From Orobanche coerulescens (taxonomy: Eukaryota > Streptophyta > Magnoliopsida > Lamiales > Orobanchaceae): DNA of 64,000 nucleotides. The stretch's first letter is position 1; every line of letters begins with the position of its first letter. Positions 46,231 to 58,369 of the stretch are shown here, piece after piece. Both the position numbers and the translations under genes were made by a program. The notes below the pieces were generated by a model. That model had not been told where the DNA came from. It saw nothing but the letters and a program-made list of their open reading frames with translations, and searched no databases. The stretch covers positions 165,951,787 to 166,015,786 of the forward strand of contig CM065805.1 in NCBI GenBank assembly GCA_033398695.1, written 5' to 3'.

Positions 46231-47494
46231 ACCGCCGCATCGGGTTCGTCTGCTCGACGCATCTCATAAACTCGTGGTTGCACCGAACCGACGCTAGAGT
46301 TCCCCGCCGGCGTTCGACTCCCGACCCCGGCCCGCCAAAATTCTGCCGAGGTTGACCAAAGATTGTCACGATTAATACCTTGATCAAGAGGTGTTGGGGC
46401 AGAAGCCCGAGTGTCCAAAGTCTGGTTCGGCTCGGAACAAAAACCGCTCTATGCCCCATCTGACCACACGTGTGACACTTTAATAGTGGAAAGTAGCATT
46501 CCGAACTAAAGTGGCCTGGACGACCACAATTATAGCAAGTCACTGTGCGATTTGAGGTACCCGGAGTGGGACGGTAACCCCTCTTCCCTTTATTAGAGCG
46601 TGACGACTGTCCGGCAAAACGGTTAGTCGTCTGTGACTTCTGAAAGTTGCCACCCTTAGAGCCAGAAAAATTTCCCCCGACTTTCTGCTTCTTCGGTTCT
46701 TCAACGGCATCATTGTCGGGGCTCAACATATCATGGGCTAAAGCTCTGTCCTGATACTCTTTCAGTGTGGTACAAGCAAATCCGGCCATGTACCGCCGTA
46801 AGTCCAAATTCATCCGCATATCAAAATAACGGATCTTATCACGCTCGCTACGCACTTGATCCTTCACATGTATCAATTGTTGGTTATACTCCACGATCGC
46901 CTGCGAAACGGGAATATCTTGTGGTTTAGCCTCGAAGAAGGCTCGGATTCGGCTCTCTCGTACCGGCCAAGGACAAAACTCGGCCTCCAAGAGCTCCTTA
47001 AATTCATCCCACGAGGCAACACGATCCTGTGGCTTGATGACCTTCCACCAAGTAGCGGCCTCCTTAGTGAGGAAATACTGAGCAATTGGTACTTTCCTCA
47101 CCTCGGGGCAATCAACCGCTTCGAAAATCTTCTCCAATTCCGCTAGCCAGTCTTCCCAGCCTAACGTGTCTGTGGCACCGCCAAACTGTGGAGGGTGCAT
47201 ACGGATTACATTCTGAAGCAAGGCATCCGTGTTTGGGTTCGGGTTATTCAGTTGAACAGTTTGGGCTAAAATGGTCATCTGAGTAGCCAATTGTTGAAGT
47301 GCATTCGCCACTCCAACGTCTGCGTTGTTCCCCTGACCGTCTGACTGGTCGTGCTGACTCTCGGTGTCGGGATGCACCGAGTTCGACAAACTGGGGTTGG
47401 TCGACCCCGCAACTGAACTGATGGAAACGGCCGCGCCACGACCCCTTCCTCGTCCACGGCCACGACCACGGCCACGGCCCCTACCAGCTGACAT
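46181..47494 (-). pseudogene. Gag of element G
   Basis: Begins MSAGRGRGRGRG at 47494 (this Met is preferred over 47530 because the Arg-Gly start is shared by A and F). A retrotransposon gag domain follows (about 47190-46700; GWEDWLAELEKIF, ATWWKVI, WDEFKELLEAEF). Next is a Lys/Ser-rich linker, then a CCHC knuckle CYNCGRPGHFSSEC (about 46504-46545) and a second one starting CHTCGQMGH. Just after that the frame shifts (about 46425-46450, near a T5 run), so the gag-protease spacer continues in another frame (46418 downward). Confidence 0.85.
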
Positions 47495-49185
47495 ACTGAA
47501 GAACACACAAGGTACGTAAGTACAATTCAACGCGCGACATTAAGGTGATCGATTCTCAAGAATATCCATAGAAGAAGCATAACGAATAAGGAAGCATTAG
47601 AAGAGTAAGAGGTCTTACAAGTACCGGTCGCACTGTGATGATGGCAGAGTAGTGATACTGTGGACGATTGACAACTCATTCGACCCAAAAGACCGACAGC
47701 CTAGGTATCCATAGACCTAAGCTCTGATACCATATTCTGTAACACCCCCAAGTTATTCAGGGATATTACAGCGCCGTAAGCCCCGCCGTGGGACCCACAA
47801 GGCCAAACATATGTGGAACCATAAAATTTGACCGATAAGGTCTACACACAATGGAATGATAAACAATACAAAGGTATTCGAAACATAACCAATGTATTCA
47901 CAAACATCACAACTCGAATCAATACTTCGGCAAACACAGGCCGGAACACCAAGGAAAAGGGAAAACAATACTCGAGTATTCAAAAGCCAATCTAGTACAA
48001 CAACACTGAACGGGAAACTCCAAACATAACTGGAAGAAGGACACAGTATCACACTTGCCCACCATCTTCGTGCCGACCCGATACCTGCCTGTCCGACCTC
48101 CTGGAACCTGAAATACATGAAACGTATTTCCCCCATAAAGGGGTTAGCCGTCGAATAGCTAGTGCAAGTATATCAATATGAAACACAATACTCCTCGACA
48201 ATAAAGTAAATGTAAACGTCAATTCGTCAAGTCAAGACTAGTATTCCTAATAACTAAAATCTCATAAGACGTATGTGAATGCCGTAGAAACGGTTCGTTT
48301 ACCTCATACGCCGTTACGTATGTGAATGCCGTAGAAACGGTTCGTTCACCTCATACGCCGATACATGTAGGAATGCCGTCAAAACGGTTCGTTCATTACA
48401 TGCCAGCAATATATCTATGAATGCCGTAAAAACGGTTCGTTCATGATATGCCATCAATATTTCTTACTTTCAAAGTCGAGAACGTACAATCATAAATGTA
48501 TACTTGCCTTTGAGACATCGAGAAATCGAACGGAGGAAAGGTATGAGTTCGGTAGGTCCAAGAACGCGCTTCCGGCTCCTAAACGATTCGCAAGGAATAT
48601 GACAATTAATTATCCATACTCAAATTACACGAAGAGACTCCCGAAACTCGTCTACGATTCAAGAAAATATACGGGTGAACAACTAAAGGTTGGGAAATCG
48701 CCTAAACTCCCACAAGTCCGAAAACGGCACAATCCAACCCGTAAAATCGGAATAAAACACTCATACGGTATAGATATATCAAAATCTCAAGGTTCTCAAG
48801 CTTCAATCGGATAAAACGGATGAATCTACGAAAACCCCCAAAATCCAACACCAAAATCAAAGTGTTTCTTGAATAATCTTTCAATAATCCGATGAATACT
48901 CAAACATGTCCATAATCACGCATATATCACATCATACACCATGATTTTATCATCCAAAACGTCAATACCCACACAAAATCGAGAAATCAAGGTGTCGAAT
49001 AAATTACCTCTTGAATATCCAAGATCTATGATCCAAGGAATACGCGTTAGATCTACTATCCGAGCTTCCCAACCGAGTGAAAGTGGTGAATCTCCAACAC
49101 ACAAGTGATAGATGTGAGAAAACTCCTCCCTCAAACTCTCTCTCTCGCGGTGGAAGAAGGAAATGGAGGAGATGGGCTGAAATCT

Positions 49186-49508
49186 CGCTTAAAAAGCCGA
49201 ATTCTGCAGTTGACCGCATTGTGTGCCGCGGCTTATCCCAGGTGTGCCGCGGCACAGGCCTAAAAATTGCTCCCAGGTTTCGGCAGTGTGCCGCGGCTCA
49301 GCCCAGGTGTGCCGCGGCACCGGGTACAGGCGGTTTTTGGCTGAGGATGCAACAGAAGTGTGCCGCGGCTCAGTCTAGGTGTGCCGCGGCAATGACTCGG
49401 CAGTGTGCTGCGGCACTGCCGGAGTGTGCCGCGGCACCCGGTACAGTCCGCTCGGCCAGATTTAGGAAATGTGTGTGCCGCGGCGCACACTCCTTGTGCC
49501 GCGGCTCA
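49186..49508 (-). promoter_or_regulatory. LTR G (right, 5') palindrome array and TATA-like box
   Basis: Same arrangement as the left LTR, but with one more CCGCGG motif (about 49407) and several indels, although sequences on both sides are almost identical between the two LTRs. This is the LTR expected to drive transcription of G. Confidence 0.55.
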
Positions 49509-49985
49509 CACCCCCTTCGGGTCCTAAAATGACGAAAAATGACCCGGGAAGAAAATAAAAGCAATAGGATTCAATGTCTGAGCAACAATAACACGAAATA
49601 GAAGTACGGAAAACCCCAAACGGTAGTTCTAAGCAATGATTACAAGGGTTTGCTCAACAAATCACGATTCGAAGAACATGAAGAGGTTTGAAATGACATG
49701 ACTTTCGACCGGGTATTACATAAATGGGTAGAATACAACTTAATAATCAATAATCCATCACTAATGAGAGTTAACACGGATCAAACAGATGAAATCAAAC
49801 AAAATCCTGAATTTCCCCCAAACTAGGATTTTAGGAAAACTAACCTTGATTCGCTAGATCTAAGGATGTTATGGGATGATCAATCGATGATATAGGCTCA
49901 GGAACTTCATGGATTAATTGTTTAACATCACACCTCTAAGTTCCCCAAGGCTCCAACCCCGGAATGGAAAAGGAGAAATGGGAAA

Positions 49986-50560
49986 AATGAATGAAACTGG
50001 GCTGCTCGACCATATTTATAATGGGGCGCACTAGCGTGCGCTAGACTTCGGAGCTAGCGCGCGCTAACGGACGGTTATGGTCGAGAACGTTCGGTCAGGT
50101 CCCACCATCATGCGCTAAACATATGCGCTGTAGGTCTGAGCCGCAATCCAGAGACTTCTTGTCCGAACTCGGTAGCGCCCACAGCGCGGGTGCTTGCGCG
50201 CGCTAGTCGACCCATCCAGAACCTCCTGGACTAAACTGCTCGGACAGGTAGCGTGCGCTGGGCGGCGGATAGCGTACTCTACATCTGCCGATTAGCACGC
50301 GCAAGGACTGTAGGTAGCGTGCGCTACCTGTCGATCCTTCCCGATCACAGAACCTCAGAACCTCACTGCCCAGCCCGATAGCGTGCGTTGGTCGGCTGGT
50401 TAGCATGCGCTATTCCTGCCGAGTTAGCGCAACCTTCCGATAGTAGTGTGCGCTATGCCGGTTCCTGTCGCACCCGTCCGGACAGCGTCCGCACCTGTCC
50501 GGCCAGTACCCGCACCTGTCCGGCCAGTACCCGCACCCGTACGTCCAGTGCCCGCACGCC
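49986..50560 (-). promoter_or_regulatory. LTR F (left) promoter: TATA, palindromes and GTCCGGCCAGT repeats
   Basis: TATAAATATGG on the minus strand (50011-50022). TAGCGTGCGCTA-type palindromes, many decayed, fill 50030-50460. A minisatellite of CCGCACCTGTCCGGCCAGTA units follows at 50470-50560. The nearest palindrome is 8 bp from the TATA. Confidence 0.6.
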
Positions 50561-50780
50561 ATGACTCGACGACTTGATTATCCGAGAATGCCCGGAACGA
50601 ACACGAAAAAACGCCAGTGGACAACAATATCGATCTGAAATGAAAACGATGGATAACAAGTCACCACATATGGTCACAAACACAAAATTAGTCGTTGAGA
50701 AAATAATATCGGCGCTTGACGACCGGGAAATATCCGAAGAAAAATCCAAAATAACTGGAACGAGAATCGCAGGCATTACA

Positions 50781-53142
50781 TCCTACCCCCTTAAAATAAG
50801 TTTCGGCCCGAAACCTAAAACAAGAGCAAGGCGACTCTAGATAACACACGCTATCTGATACTGACAGCACAGAAGAGCTTTATGCAGCACAAAGCTATTG
50901 CGGTCCGATTCAATACGCAAGCACGTTTACGAAAAAAAATCAACGAACACGAATCGTTGCAGTTAATAAAAAAACTGAGTAGTAGAACAATCAAATCGCG
51001 AGTTTACGCCGAAAAAGTATGAAATTTCAATAACTCAAGGATTTAGAAGATCAAATACGAAGACAATTTCTCAATCCTTAAGGAAATTATGAAGTGGCCC
51101 AGATGCTCAACAATTACGAGATCAAACAGTAATGCTCGGGCAACGACGAACAAATAACAATGATCGAACAACAACGATCAAGCAACGATTATGAAGTTCA
51201 AGCTTCAGATCAAGACATCAATAAACTTGTAAGAAGCACGAGGTGTTAATTTCGCACACGGTTCACAGGAAATCGATCCGAATTTGGAAAGATCACAACG
51301 TTATATAGAATAATTTGAGACAATATCAGAACTCGCTCGAATAACAAATGCGAGAAATAACACAAGGTCAGAAGTATCAACGAACGCAATCGAGTCGATA
51401 GAGTCGAACGAAATGGAAGCGAAGAGATTTTGTCCCCAAAATCTAAACAACAAGAACGAAGTGCTAGAATAGCATCCTTCCTGGCAATATCCTCTTGGTC
51501 TCACATATGATCTCCACGACCATCTGTACCGCGGTCACGACCGCGTCCTCTGCCCTTTGGCATACTAAGCGGATACTCACTCAATACAACGGCACAACTT
51601 TGCAAAATAATGTACTAAAGTGCCAACTCAGCACGATATATCACATAAAACAACTAATAACAGCTTGATAAGAAAATCCACGAGGTATCCCTTTATAAAT
51701 GATATCATTTGGAAATCTTTTAATTTGAATGCTTATTCAAAATAAAACTTTAAAAGTATTTTTGGTACCTCAGACTGTTTTATTAAAACTTGTAAACAAA
51801 AGACTTTAACCGTCTCATTTTGAAATTATTTGCAAAACAATATTTCCTTGCAATCGGCATTATTAAAATCACCACGCCACTACGCGTCATCATCACTGTT
51901 AATAATAAACAAGGTAACCATTCGAGATCATCAAACCATTCGTACATGCACTGAATCCGAATTTGAAGTTTAAATCGAGTAAATTTTTTTCATCTTTCAC
52001 TATATATTTTTGAAAATAAAAATCGTAGTGGAATTTGAAGTAGAAAAATTTTATGGCGTGAAAGATTTTTGAAAATCATGTACTCGAATTATTTGAAAGT
52101 ACAACAATACGTTAAAAAAAATCATTTTCGAAAATTCTCCCAACACTACACAAAAGTCAACGACGGTAACATTTTACAAAATATTCAAGGTACTTTAAAA
52201 CATCTCTCTCAAACACCGTCGAGGTTTTATTTGAGAATCCTAGGCCGACTCGCCGATTTCAAATAATTTTCAAAGTCCACATGGAGCTGCGATTAATCGA
52301 ATCATCAAATTTATCAGAAAAGCGTTTTCATACACGCACGCAGTAAACAAAATTTATCAATTCATCAAACACAGTCAATTACCACCTAGCGCTTACGAAA
52401 AGTCATAACACATATTCACACACAACAGTTATCGTCGTTAGACAACGCACATAGAATACAGTCACAGGTGATTGGTTGCAAAAGTTAGACTTAACGGTTA
52501 AAAATGTGGTTCTCTAGCCTCTGCGCAGGCTGATTTACGCACACTACAACAAAGATTTAGCGTGCGCTACTCGAGTCACGATAGCGCGCGCTAGCCTCAT
52601 ACTTAGCATTCGCTAGTTGCTCCAACTCATCAACATGATCACGAACATATATATGGCATTACTAGAATCGATGGTCACAAATAAACATCAACAACGTTTG
52701 AATCTCAAAGCCATCGATTTAACACCTCATGAGCAATCATCAAAAGACAATTGTAATTCAAAAACCGAAATCTCACCTCTTATTAAAGAGGGTTATCTCA
52801 ATGAACACAAACCGAATGACTCAGCATTCACATCACTATTTTAATCATAGTACTGGCACTACTGCCCAAACAACGAGAACATCATCACGTACTTCTAGAC
52901 TAACAATCATGAAGCCGAAAATTTGAAAGCGGGAGTCACGTCTTGAGTACATTTATAGACCTCATTGGAATTTTAAGAATTGTGTTTTGAAAACTTATAA
53001 TACAAGATGAAAACAAAATATCGGTAGTTTGAATTCTAAAAAAATTGGGCCTTGAGGTCATCATATGAAATTCAAACTTTTTCCTCCTTTGGAGGATGTT
53101 TTAAAATTAAAATTACGTGACTCCCAAGAACATTTAAAACCT

Positions 53143-53179
<37 letters not shown>

Positions 53180-53491
53180 CACCGCACCGTTCTAGCGCAA
53201 TACGTGGATCAAACAAGCATGGATTACATATCCACAATTCACATTCAAATTCCACATCCTAACACAAAATCAAATAAACTAGTATAACACGAGACACATC
53301 AAAGTAGGGAGACTTACATCCACATATTACACGAAGATGATGGTTGCACCTCGATACTAATCACGACCGACACCTCAGAAGACGCGTCGCGACACGACTC
53401 AGTCAGACAAAGTCTGACAAGACAAGACTCGACAGTACACGACATGACCCGACAGCTTAGGTTTCTACAACCTGGCTCTGATACCATATTC
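50781..53491 (-). other. Interior of element F
   Basis: 2.7 kb without coding potential. Seen: the palindrome AAGTTTCGGCCCGAAACCT next to the PPT (50793-50812), a gag-start relic (51501-51563), three TAGCGTGCGCTA-like palindromes (52558-52612), a (TA)n run (53143-53175) and the PBS. Typical of large non-autonomous (LARD-like) elements. Confidence 0.7.
51501..51563 (-). pseudogene. Relic gag start in element F
   Basis: Twenty codons, MPKGRGRGRDRGTDGRGDHM, then TGA. The Arg-Gly repeat recalls the first residues of the G gag (MSAGRGRGRGRG). This is all that remains of coding sequence in F. Confidence 0.5.
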
Positions 53492-56479
53492 TGTAATATC
53501 CTCAAACCACTCGGGAATATTACAGCGCCGCAGACCCTCTCCGTGAGGACCTACCAGGCTAAATACAAAAACAATACATCACATTACATGCCGATTAGGC
53601 TAAATAATGAATCATTAGACCGATTTGGTCTTTTGCCACAACATGAACATCATACATACATAACTCCTTCCCACAACTTCTACCCACGCAGGGGTTAGAA
53701 TACATCAACATTCCCATAAGACGGGAATGTACCACAACGGAAAGATAAGATAACAAGACTGTACTAAAATACTCAACACTGGACTTCATGTGATTATTGT
53801 CGTTGTCTTCCATCATCTTTCGTACCGATCTCGTGATTCGATCCCCAGCAACCTGCAAGTACCTGGACGCAATACAGACATCTACCCCCCGAATACTCGG
53901 GGGTTAGCAAAACTCCACTGTTTTGCTAGTGCAAGTATAAAGTGCAAATACGAGCTATACACAACATACTCGAAGAATATAATGACTTGATTAATTCCAC
54001 AATTCAACCTAACAAATACTTCCCGAGATATTTTATTGGATAAAATAGTTCAAACCGTAAAAGTTGAAATGAGACATGTAGATTATTTGAAAAGCATTTT
54101 AAAAAGTCTCGGGAATTTTAGAAAGACATTTTTGGACTAATAAATCCTCAACTTATCAAAAACAACAAAGGGACACGGGCCAAAGAATTGTTTTTTTTCA
54201 AGAATGCAAATCCGGTCACAAAAACACGGGGTCTACGAACCAATCATCCACATCACATACTCGAGTGAATAACCCAATGGTCAAATTCGATACACAACCA
54301 AACAACAATGCACGGAAAGAATCACAGGGCCCGCATCCTTTTGTCAAAAATATCTCAACCAAGAAACGAATCATATATGATGCTATATTGGTGCCATTCT
54401 ATCCAAGTACCAAGACCTTACGTATGACGTATCTTACACCGAGAATGAAACGTTGTGATATTCCGGACATATCACAATTATCGAAAACAACAACATGCCA
54501 TAATCATCATCACAAAATAAACTCCCGAGCTATAGTGGCCCTGTACCTCTCAAGCAAGATACACACCCCAGAGACACCTCGTCAGGCCCTCCCTGGTGTA
54601 TAGCCCAACCGAGTGATCAGTAGGGAAACGCAGCCTATCGGACCCCAGGGGACCCTAACTAGTTTTACTGGGCTCGCACACACTCAATCAACAAATGGCA
54701 CAAATCACATTTACCAAAAATACATTCCCCCGAAGTATATCAAATGTAAATCAAGGTACTTGCTAGGAATGGCCACTTAACTCGGCACATACTCACAACC
54801 AATATTATACAGCATCACATACTCATCAGTAAACACACATATCCACACACATACACACCTCTTGCCAAAAAGACATAATCTTTAGGTCCACTAACGATTG
54901 AATCACACAGAACGGCACCATCCGCAAACAAGGCACTCCAATGCACAACACTAACACAAATTCTCGAAACAACACATTCAGTCACAAACACACAAGTAGA
55001 TCTTTGTGAAGGCTTTTATCGAGAATATACCAATTATTTTGTAAGTTCATTAAAAACATTCCGATCACACACATAGTCAATTACCAACTATTACAACTAC
55101 GAAACATAAAGTGTATAGGCAAGATACTTGACTCGATAATTGATACAGGACACTCCGACGAACACGGCTCGACCGGGAACCTCGAACACCTATAATTCTT
55201 CGGGCGGAAAACAACAATAACACGATCGATTGGGAAATGATGAATGGAAGAGTTCTGACTCAGGTTCTTCACAAGGAACCTGAACCTAACATCATGACAT
55301 CAAAATCAACGATCGTACAAGGAAGAATAATCGTATAATGCCCGAATCCCATTTGTGACATTTTAGCGGACACCTTCAAGGCGTTGATTAAGAACTCAAC
55401 AAAACGACGGATCTTTAGCAATCGAACCATGGAACGACAATTAAATGGGTAGAATACAACTTAAAAATTAATAATCTATCACTAATCTGAGTTAAAACTG
55501 ATCAAACGGACGAAATCAAACAAAATCCCCAATTTTCCCAAAACTAGGATTTTAGGAAAACTAACCTTGATTCGCTGGATCTAAGGATGTTATGGGATGA
55601 TCAATCGATGATATAGGCTCAAGAACTTCATGGATTAATTGTTTAACATCACACCTTTAATTTCCCCAAGGCTCCAGCCGCGGAAGGGAAAAGGAGAAAT
55701 GGGAAAAATGAATGAAACTAATGGGGCGCACTAGCGTGCGCTAGACTTTCGAGCTAGTGTGCGCTAACGGGCGGTCATGGTCGAGAACGTTCGGTCGGGG
55801 CCCTCCATAATGCGCTAGACATGTGCGCTGTCGGCCTGAGCTGTAATCCAGAGACTTCTTGTCCGACCTCGTAGCGCGCGCTGCGCGGGTGATTGCGCGC
55901 ACTAGTCAACCCGTCCAGAATCTCCTGGACTAAACTGCTCGGCCAGGTAGCGTGCGCTGGGCGGCCGATAGCGTACGCTACATCTGCCGATTAGCACGCG
56001 CAACGACCGTAGGTAGCGTGTGCTACCTACCGATCCTTCCCGATCCCAGAACCTCAGAACCTCACTGCCCAGCCCGATAGCGTGCGTTGGTCGACCGGTT
56101 AGCGTGCGCTATTCCTGCCGAGTTAGCGCAGCCTTCCGACAGTAGCGTGCGCTATGCCAGTTCCTGCCGCACCTGTCCGGCCAGCGTCCGCAGCCGTCCG
56201 GCCAGCGTCCACACCTGTCCGGCCAGTACCCGCACCCGAACGTCCAGTACCCGCACGCCATGACTCGACGACTTGATTATCCGAGAATGCCCGGAACGAA
56301 CACGACAAAACGCCAGTGGACAACAATATCGATCCGAAATGAAAACGATGGATAACAAGTCACCACATATGGTCACAAACACAAAATTAGTTGTCGAGAA
56401 AATAATATCGGCGCTTGACAACTGGGAAATATCTGAAGAAAAATCCAAAATAACTGGAACGAGAATCGCGGGCATTACA
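53492..56479 (-). repeat. Right (5') LTR of element F
   Basis: Starts TGTAATATCCTC on the left and ends GGGCATTACA on the right. Relative to the left LTR it lacks 21 bp including the TATA box (deletion point about 55718/55719). Palindrome array 55731-56158. Confidence 0.9.
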
Positions 56480-56821
56480 TCTTGTCGGGGGAGTTTTACC
56501 CATTTTTGCATACATTTTGTCATACTTTTTTTATCAATTATATAATCATATATGCACTTTTTGCTGATAACAAAAAGGGGGAGATAAAGAGAAGAATAGG
56601 AGAATGGGAGAAAGCGTCATAGAAGAATGACGAGAAAAATAATATACAGATTAAGAAAAGAGGGAGAAAAGACGAAGACGAAGAAGAAGTTGAAAAATAA
56701 GAAGAAGTTGAATGGGAGAAAAGAAAAGATGGGAGGAGAAAACTAACGAAACGAGCAAAGCCAAAAACTTTGCTTCGTGTACATATATATATATATATAT
56801 ATTATTTTTCAGGTTTATCCC
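56480..56821. other. Copia 3' end and purine-rich spacer before element H
   Basis: Contains AACAAAAAGGGGGAGAT (copia PPT-like), a long A/G-rich stretch (56590-56750) and an (AT)n run (56779-56800). No ORF with recognised domains. Confidence 0.5.
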
Positions 56822-57191
56822 TGTAATATCCGCAATTTTCGATTTTCGGTAAATTTCTTTTTTTCGGCCGGAGTCCATTTTGACGACTCGCTCATGACCG
56901 TTTCGTCATTATGAGAATGATTAATTCTACACTTTTTGTCATCCGAGTTCGTTTCGGTGTCGTTCTGTTGAATTCCGTGTTCTTTAGCGACTTTTCCACG
57001 TATGAGTTCGACTTTGTTAAATCACCATTAATTTTTGGAAACTCCAAAATTTCTGAATCTTTGCAATATTATAAAGCATCGAGTTAACTTTCCAATTGTT
57101 CAAACGGTGAGTCAATCAGAGTCCGGACGGGGGAGTTATGGTCGAAATAGCTAAGTCACTCTCATTCCCAGTTTTTGGCCGAGCACTCTGT

Positions 57192-57314
57192 ACCTTGTGC
57201 CGCGGCACATGCCGGCAGGGCCGCGGCACATTGCCGAGTCACTGCCGGCAGATTTGGCCCTGTGCCACGGCACACTACCGCTGGGCCGTGACACACTGTG
57301 CAGCCTATTTATGG
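57192..57314 (+). promoter_or_regulatory. LTR H (5') promoter: GTGCCGCGGCAC palindromes and TATA
   Basis: Palindromes GTGCCGCGGCAC and decayed versions (GTGCCACGGCAC, GGGCCGCGGCAC) at 57192-57300, then CCTATTTATGG at 57304-57314. The 3' LTR equivalent is 62585-62696. Confidence 0.6.
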
Positions 57315-58369
57315 CCCTGCAGACGGGTTTTTGGCCATTTTTCTCCTCCTTCTCCTTCTCTTCCGCGGCTGAGGGTGTGCTTATCATGGAGCCATGTTGT
57401 TTAACAACAAATCCACGAAGTTATTGAGTTCATAACATCAATCAATCATCCTATATCGTCCTTTGATCCAGCGAATCAAGGTAATCTTCCTTAGAACCCT
57501 AATTTCGTGAATTTGGGGGTTTTTGCATTTTTGTCCTATTCGTTCTGTGTTGTTGATTAATTCATGATGGGTATGATTAATCTTGGTAGTATTATTGTGT
57601 TTAACATCATTTAATCCATTGTTCTTCGTCGAATCGAAGTATATTTCTTGATTTCCTTCGAATCGACTTTTTGGGGGATTTGTCCTCGATCTCGTTTTCC
57701 ATCCGTTTTTGTTGGATAGATTGTTGTTAAATGATGTTGTTAAACATATTCTATGGATTGTATATCCATATTTCAACTTGGAATTCTGTTTTCGTGTTTT
57801 GTCGGGACGAATCGTGTTCTTGGCCGTTTTGGGGAAAAACACTTGAACATTCGTCGTTCGTTCTTTGAATTCAACGGCTTTGAGTCATGCTATGGAATTC
57901 ATTTTCATTGTTGTTATTGTCCTCCGTAGTTTATTATCGCGAGTTGGCATTCGGTGGAGTCGGCGGGTTCGTAGTCCGTTCGTGCCAACCTACTTCGGTC
58001 GATTCTCCGCGTTGTGGTTGTTCAAGGCAAGTACCTTGTCCATACTATTCTTGTTTTGTGAATATGATAATTGGTGATCGTCTTGGTGTGTTTGTTTATT
58101 TGTTTGAAATGAGTTTTCAAAAGATTCGGCTAGCCTCGTTAAGGGCTCACTTTCAAACGCGTGTGTTTTGTAAATTGTGGGTTGTAAGTGACTATGTGAA
58201 TCCTATGGATATGTTTGGTGTTGATGATGCACTTGGTATTTACGTGTGGACGTATATTGTTTCATTTCGGTGCATTGCGGTTTGACGTGGTGTTTTGCTA
58301 AGTGTTTGATGCCTCTGGGTGAATTGTTTGGATATCCTTGGTGTGATATGTTATTTGTGCATGATTGAT

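Larger units (their letters stand above)
40830..49720 (-). mobile_element. Element G: nearly intact chromovirus (Ty3/gypsy, Tekay/Del-like), 8.9 kb
   Basis: Left (3') LTR 40830-42802 (1973 bp), PPT 42803-42820 (GAGGGGGAGAA on the minus strand), gag-pol 42838-47494, PBS TGGTATCAGAGCTTAGG (minus, about 47717-47733), right (5') LTR 47738-49720 (1983 bp). The target duplication AAAAT / TAAAT in LTR F has one mismatch. The LTRs differ at about 1% outside the palindrome array, so insertion is recent. A C-terminal chromodomain, long LTRs and iMet PBS point to the Tekay/Del branch of chromoviruses. Two frameshifts and one stop make this copy defective. Confidence 0.92.
38930..56479 (-). mobile_element. 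Element F: non-coding gypsy retrotransposon containing element G
   Basis: Left (3') LTR 38930-40829 plus 49721-50780 (split by G, 2960 bp together), PPT (CTTATTTTAAGGGGGTAGGA, minus strand, 50781-50800), interior 50781-53491, PBS GAATATGGTATCAGAGCC (minus, 53474-53491), right (5') LTR 53492-56479 (2988 bp). Target duplication TTTTG / TCTTG has one mismatch. The 2.7 kb interior has no pol, only a 20-codon gag-start relic at 51501-51563. It needs proteins in trans; G has a compatible PBS and PPT. Confidence 0.85.
28969..56600 (+). mobile_element. Gag-only Ty1/copia element, split by nested insertions
   Basis: Pieces: LTR 28969-30297, PBS and gag start 30298-30451, gag copy 1 34008-35498, tandem-duplicated gag copy 2 37414-38929, and a 3' part from 56480 with AACAAAAAGGGGGAGAT (about 56569-56585), a copia-type polypurine tract. 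Insertions: solo LTR E, LTR F copy 1, element F with G inside. No protease, integrase or RT is seen, so this is a gag-only (TR-GAG-like) non-autonomous element. The right LTR is absent or unrecognised, so the right limit is approximate. Confidence 0.65.

Noticed and set aside
50030..50460. CRISPR-like pattern of short repeats with unique spacers in the LTR arrays
   Set aside because: Repeats are 10-12 bp, degenerate and irregularly spaced, in a plant LTR with no cas genes. They are promoter-linked palindromes, not a CRISPR array.
57887..58285. 132-aa ORF duplicated at 63269-63667
   Set aside because: Duplicated only because it lies in both LTRs of element H. No known domain, and it contains the GGCAAGTA hairpin region.
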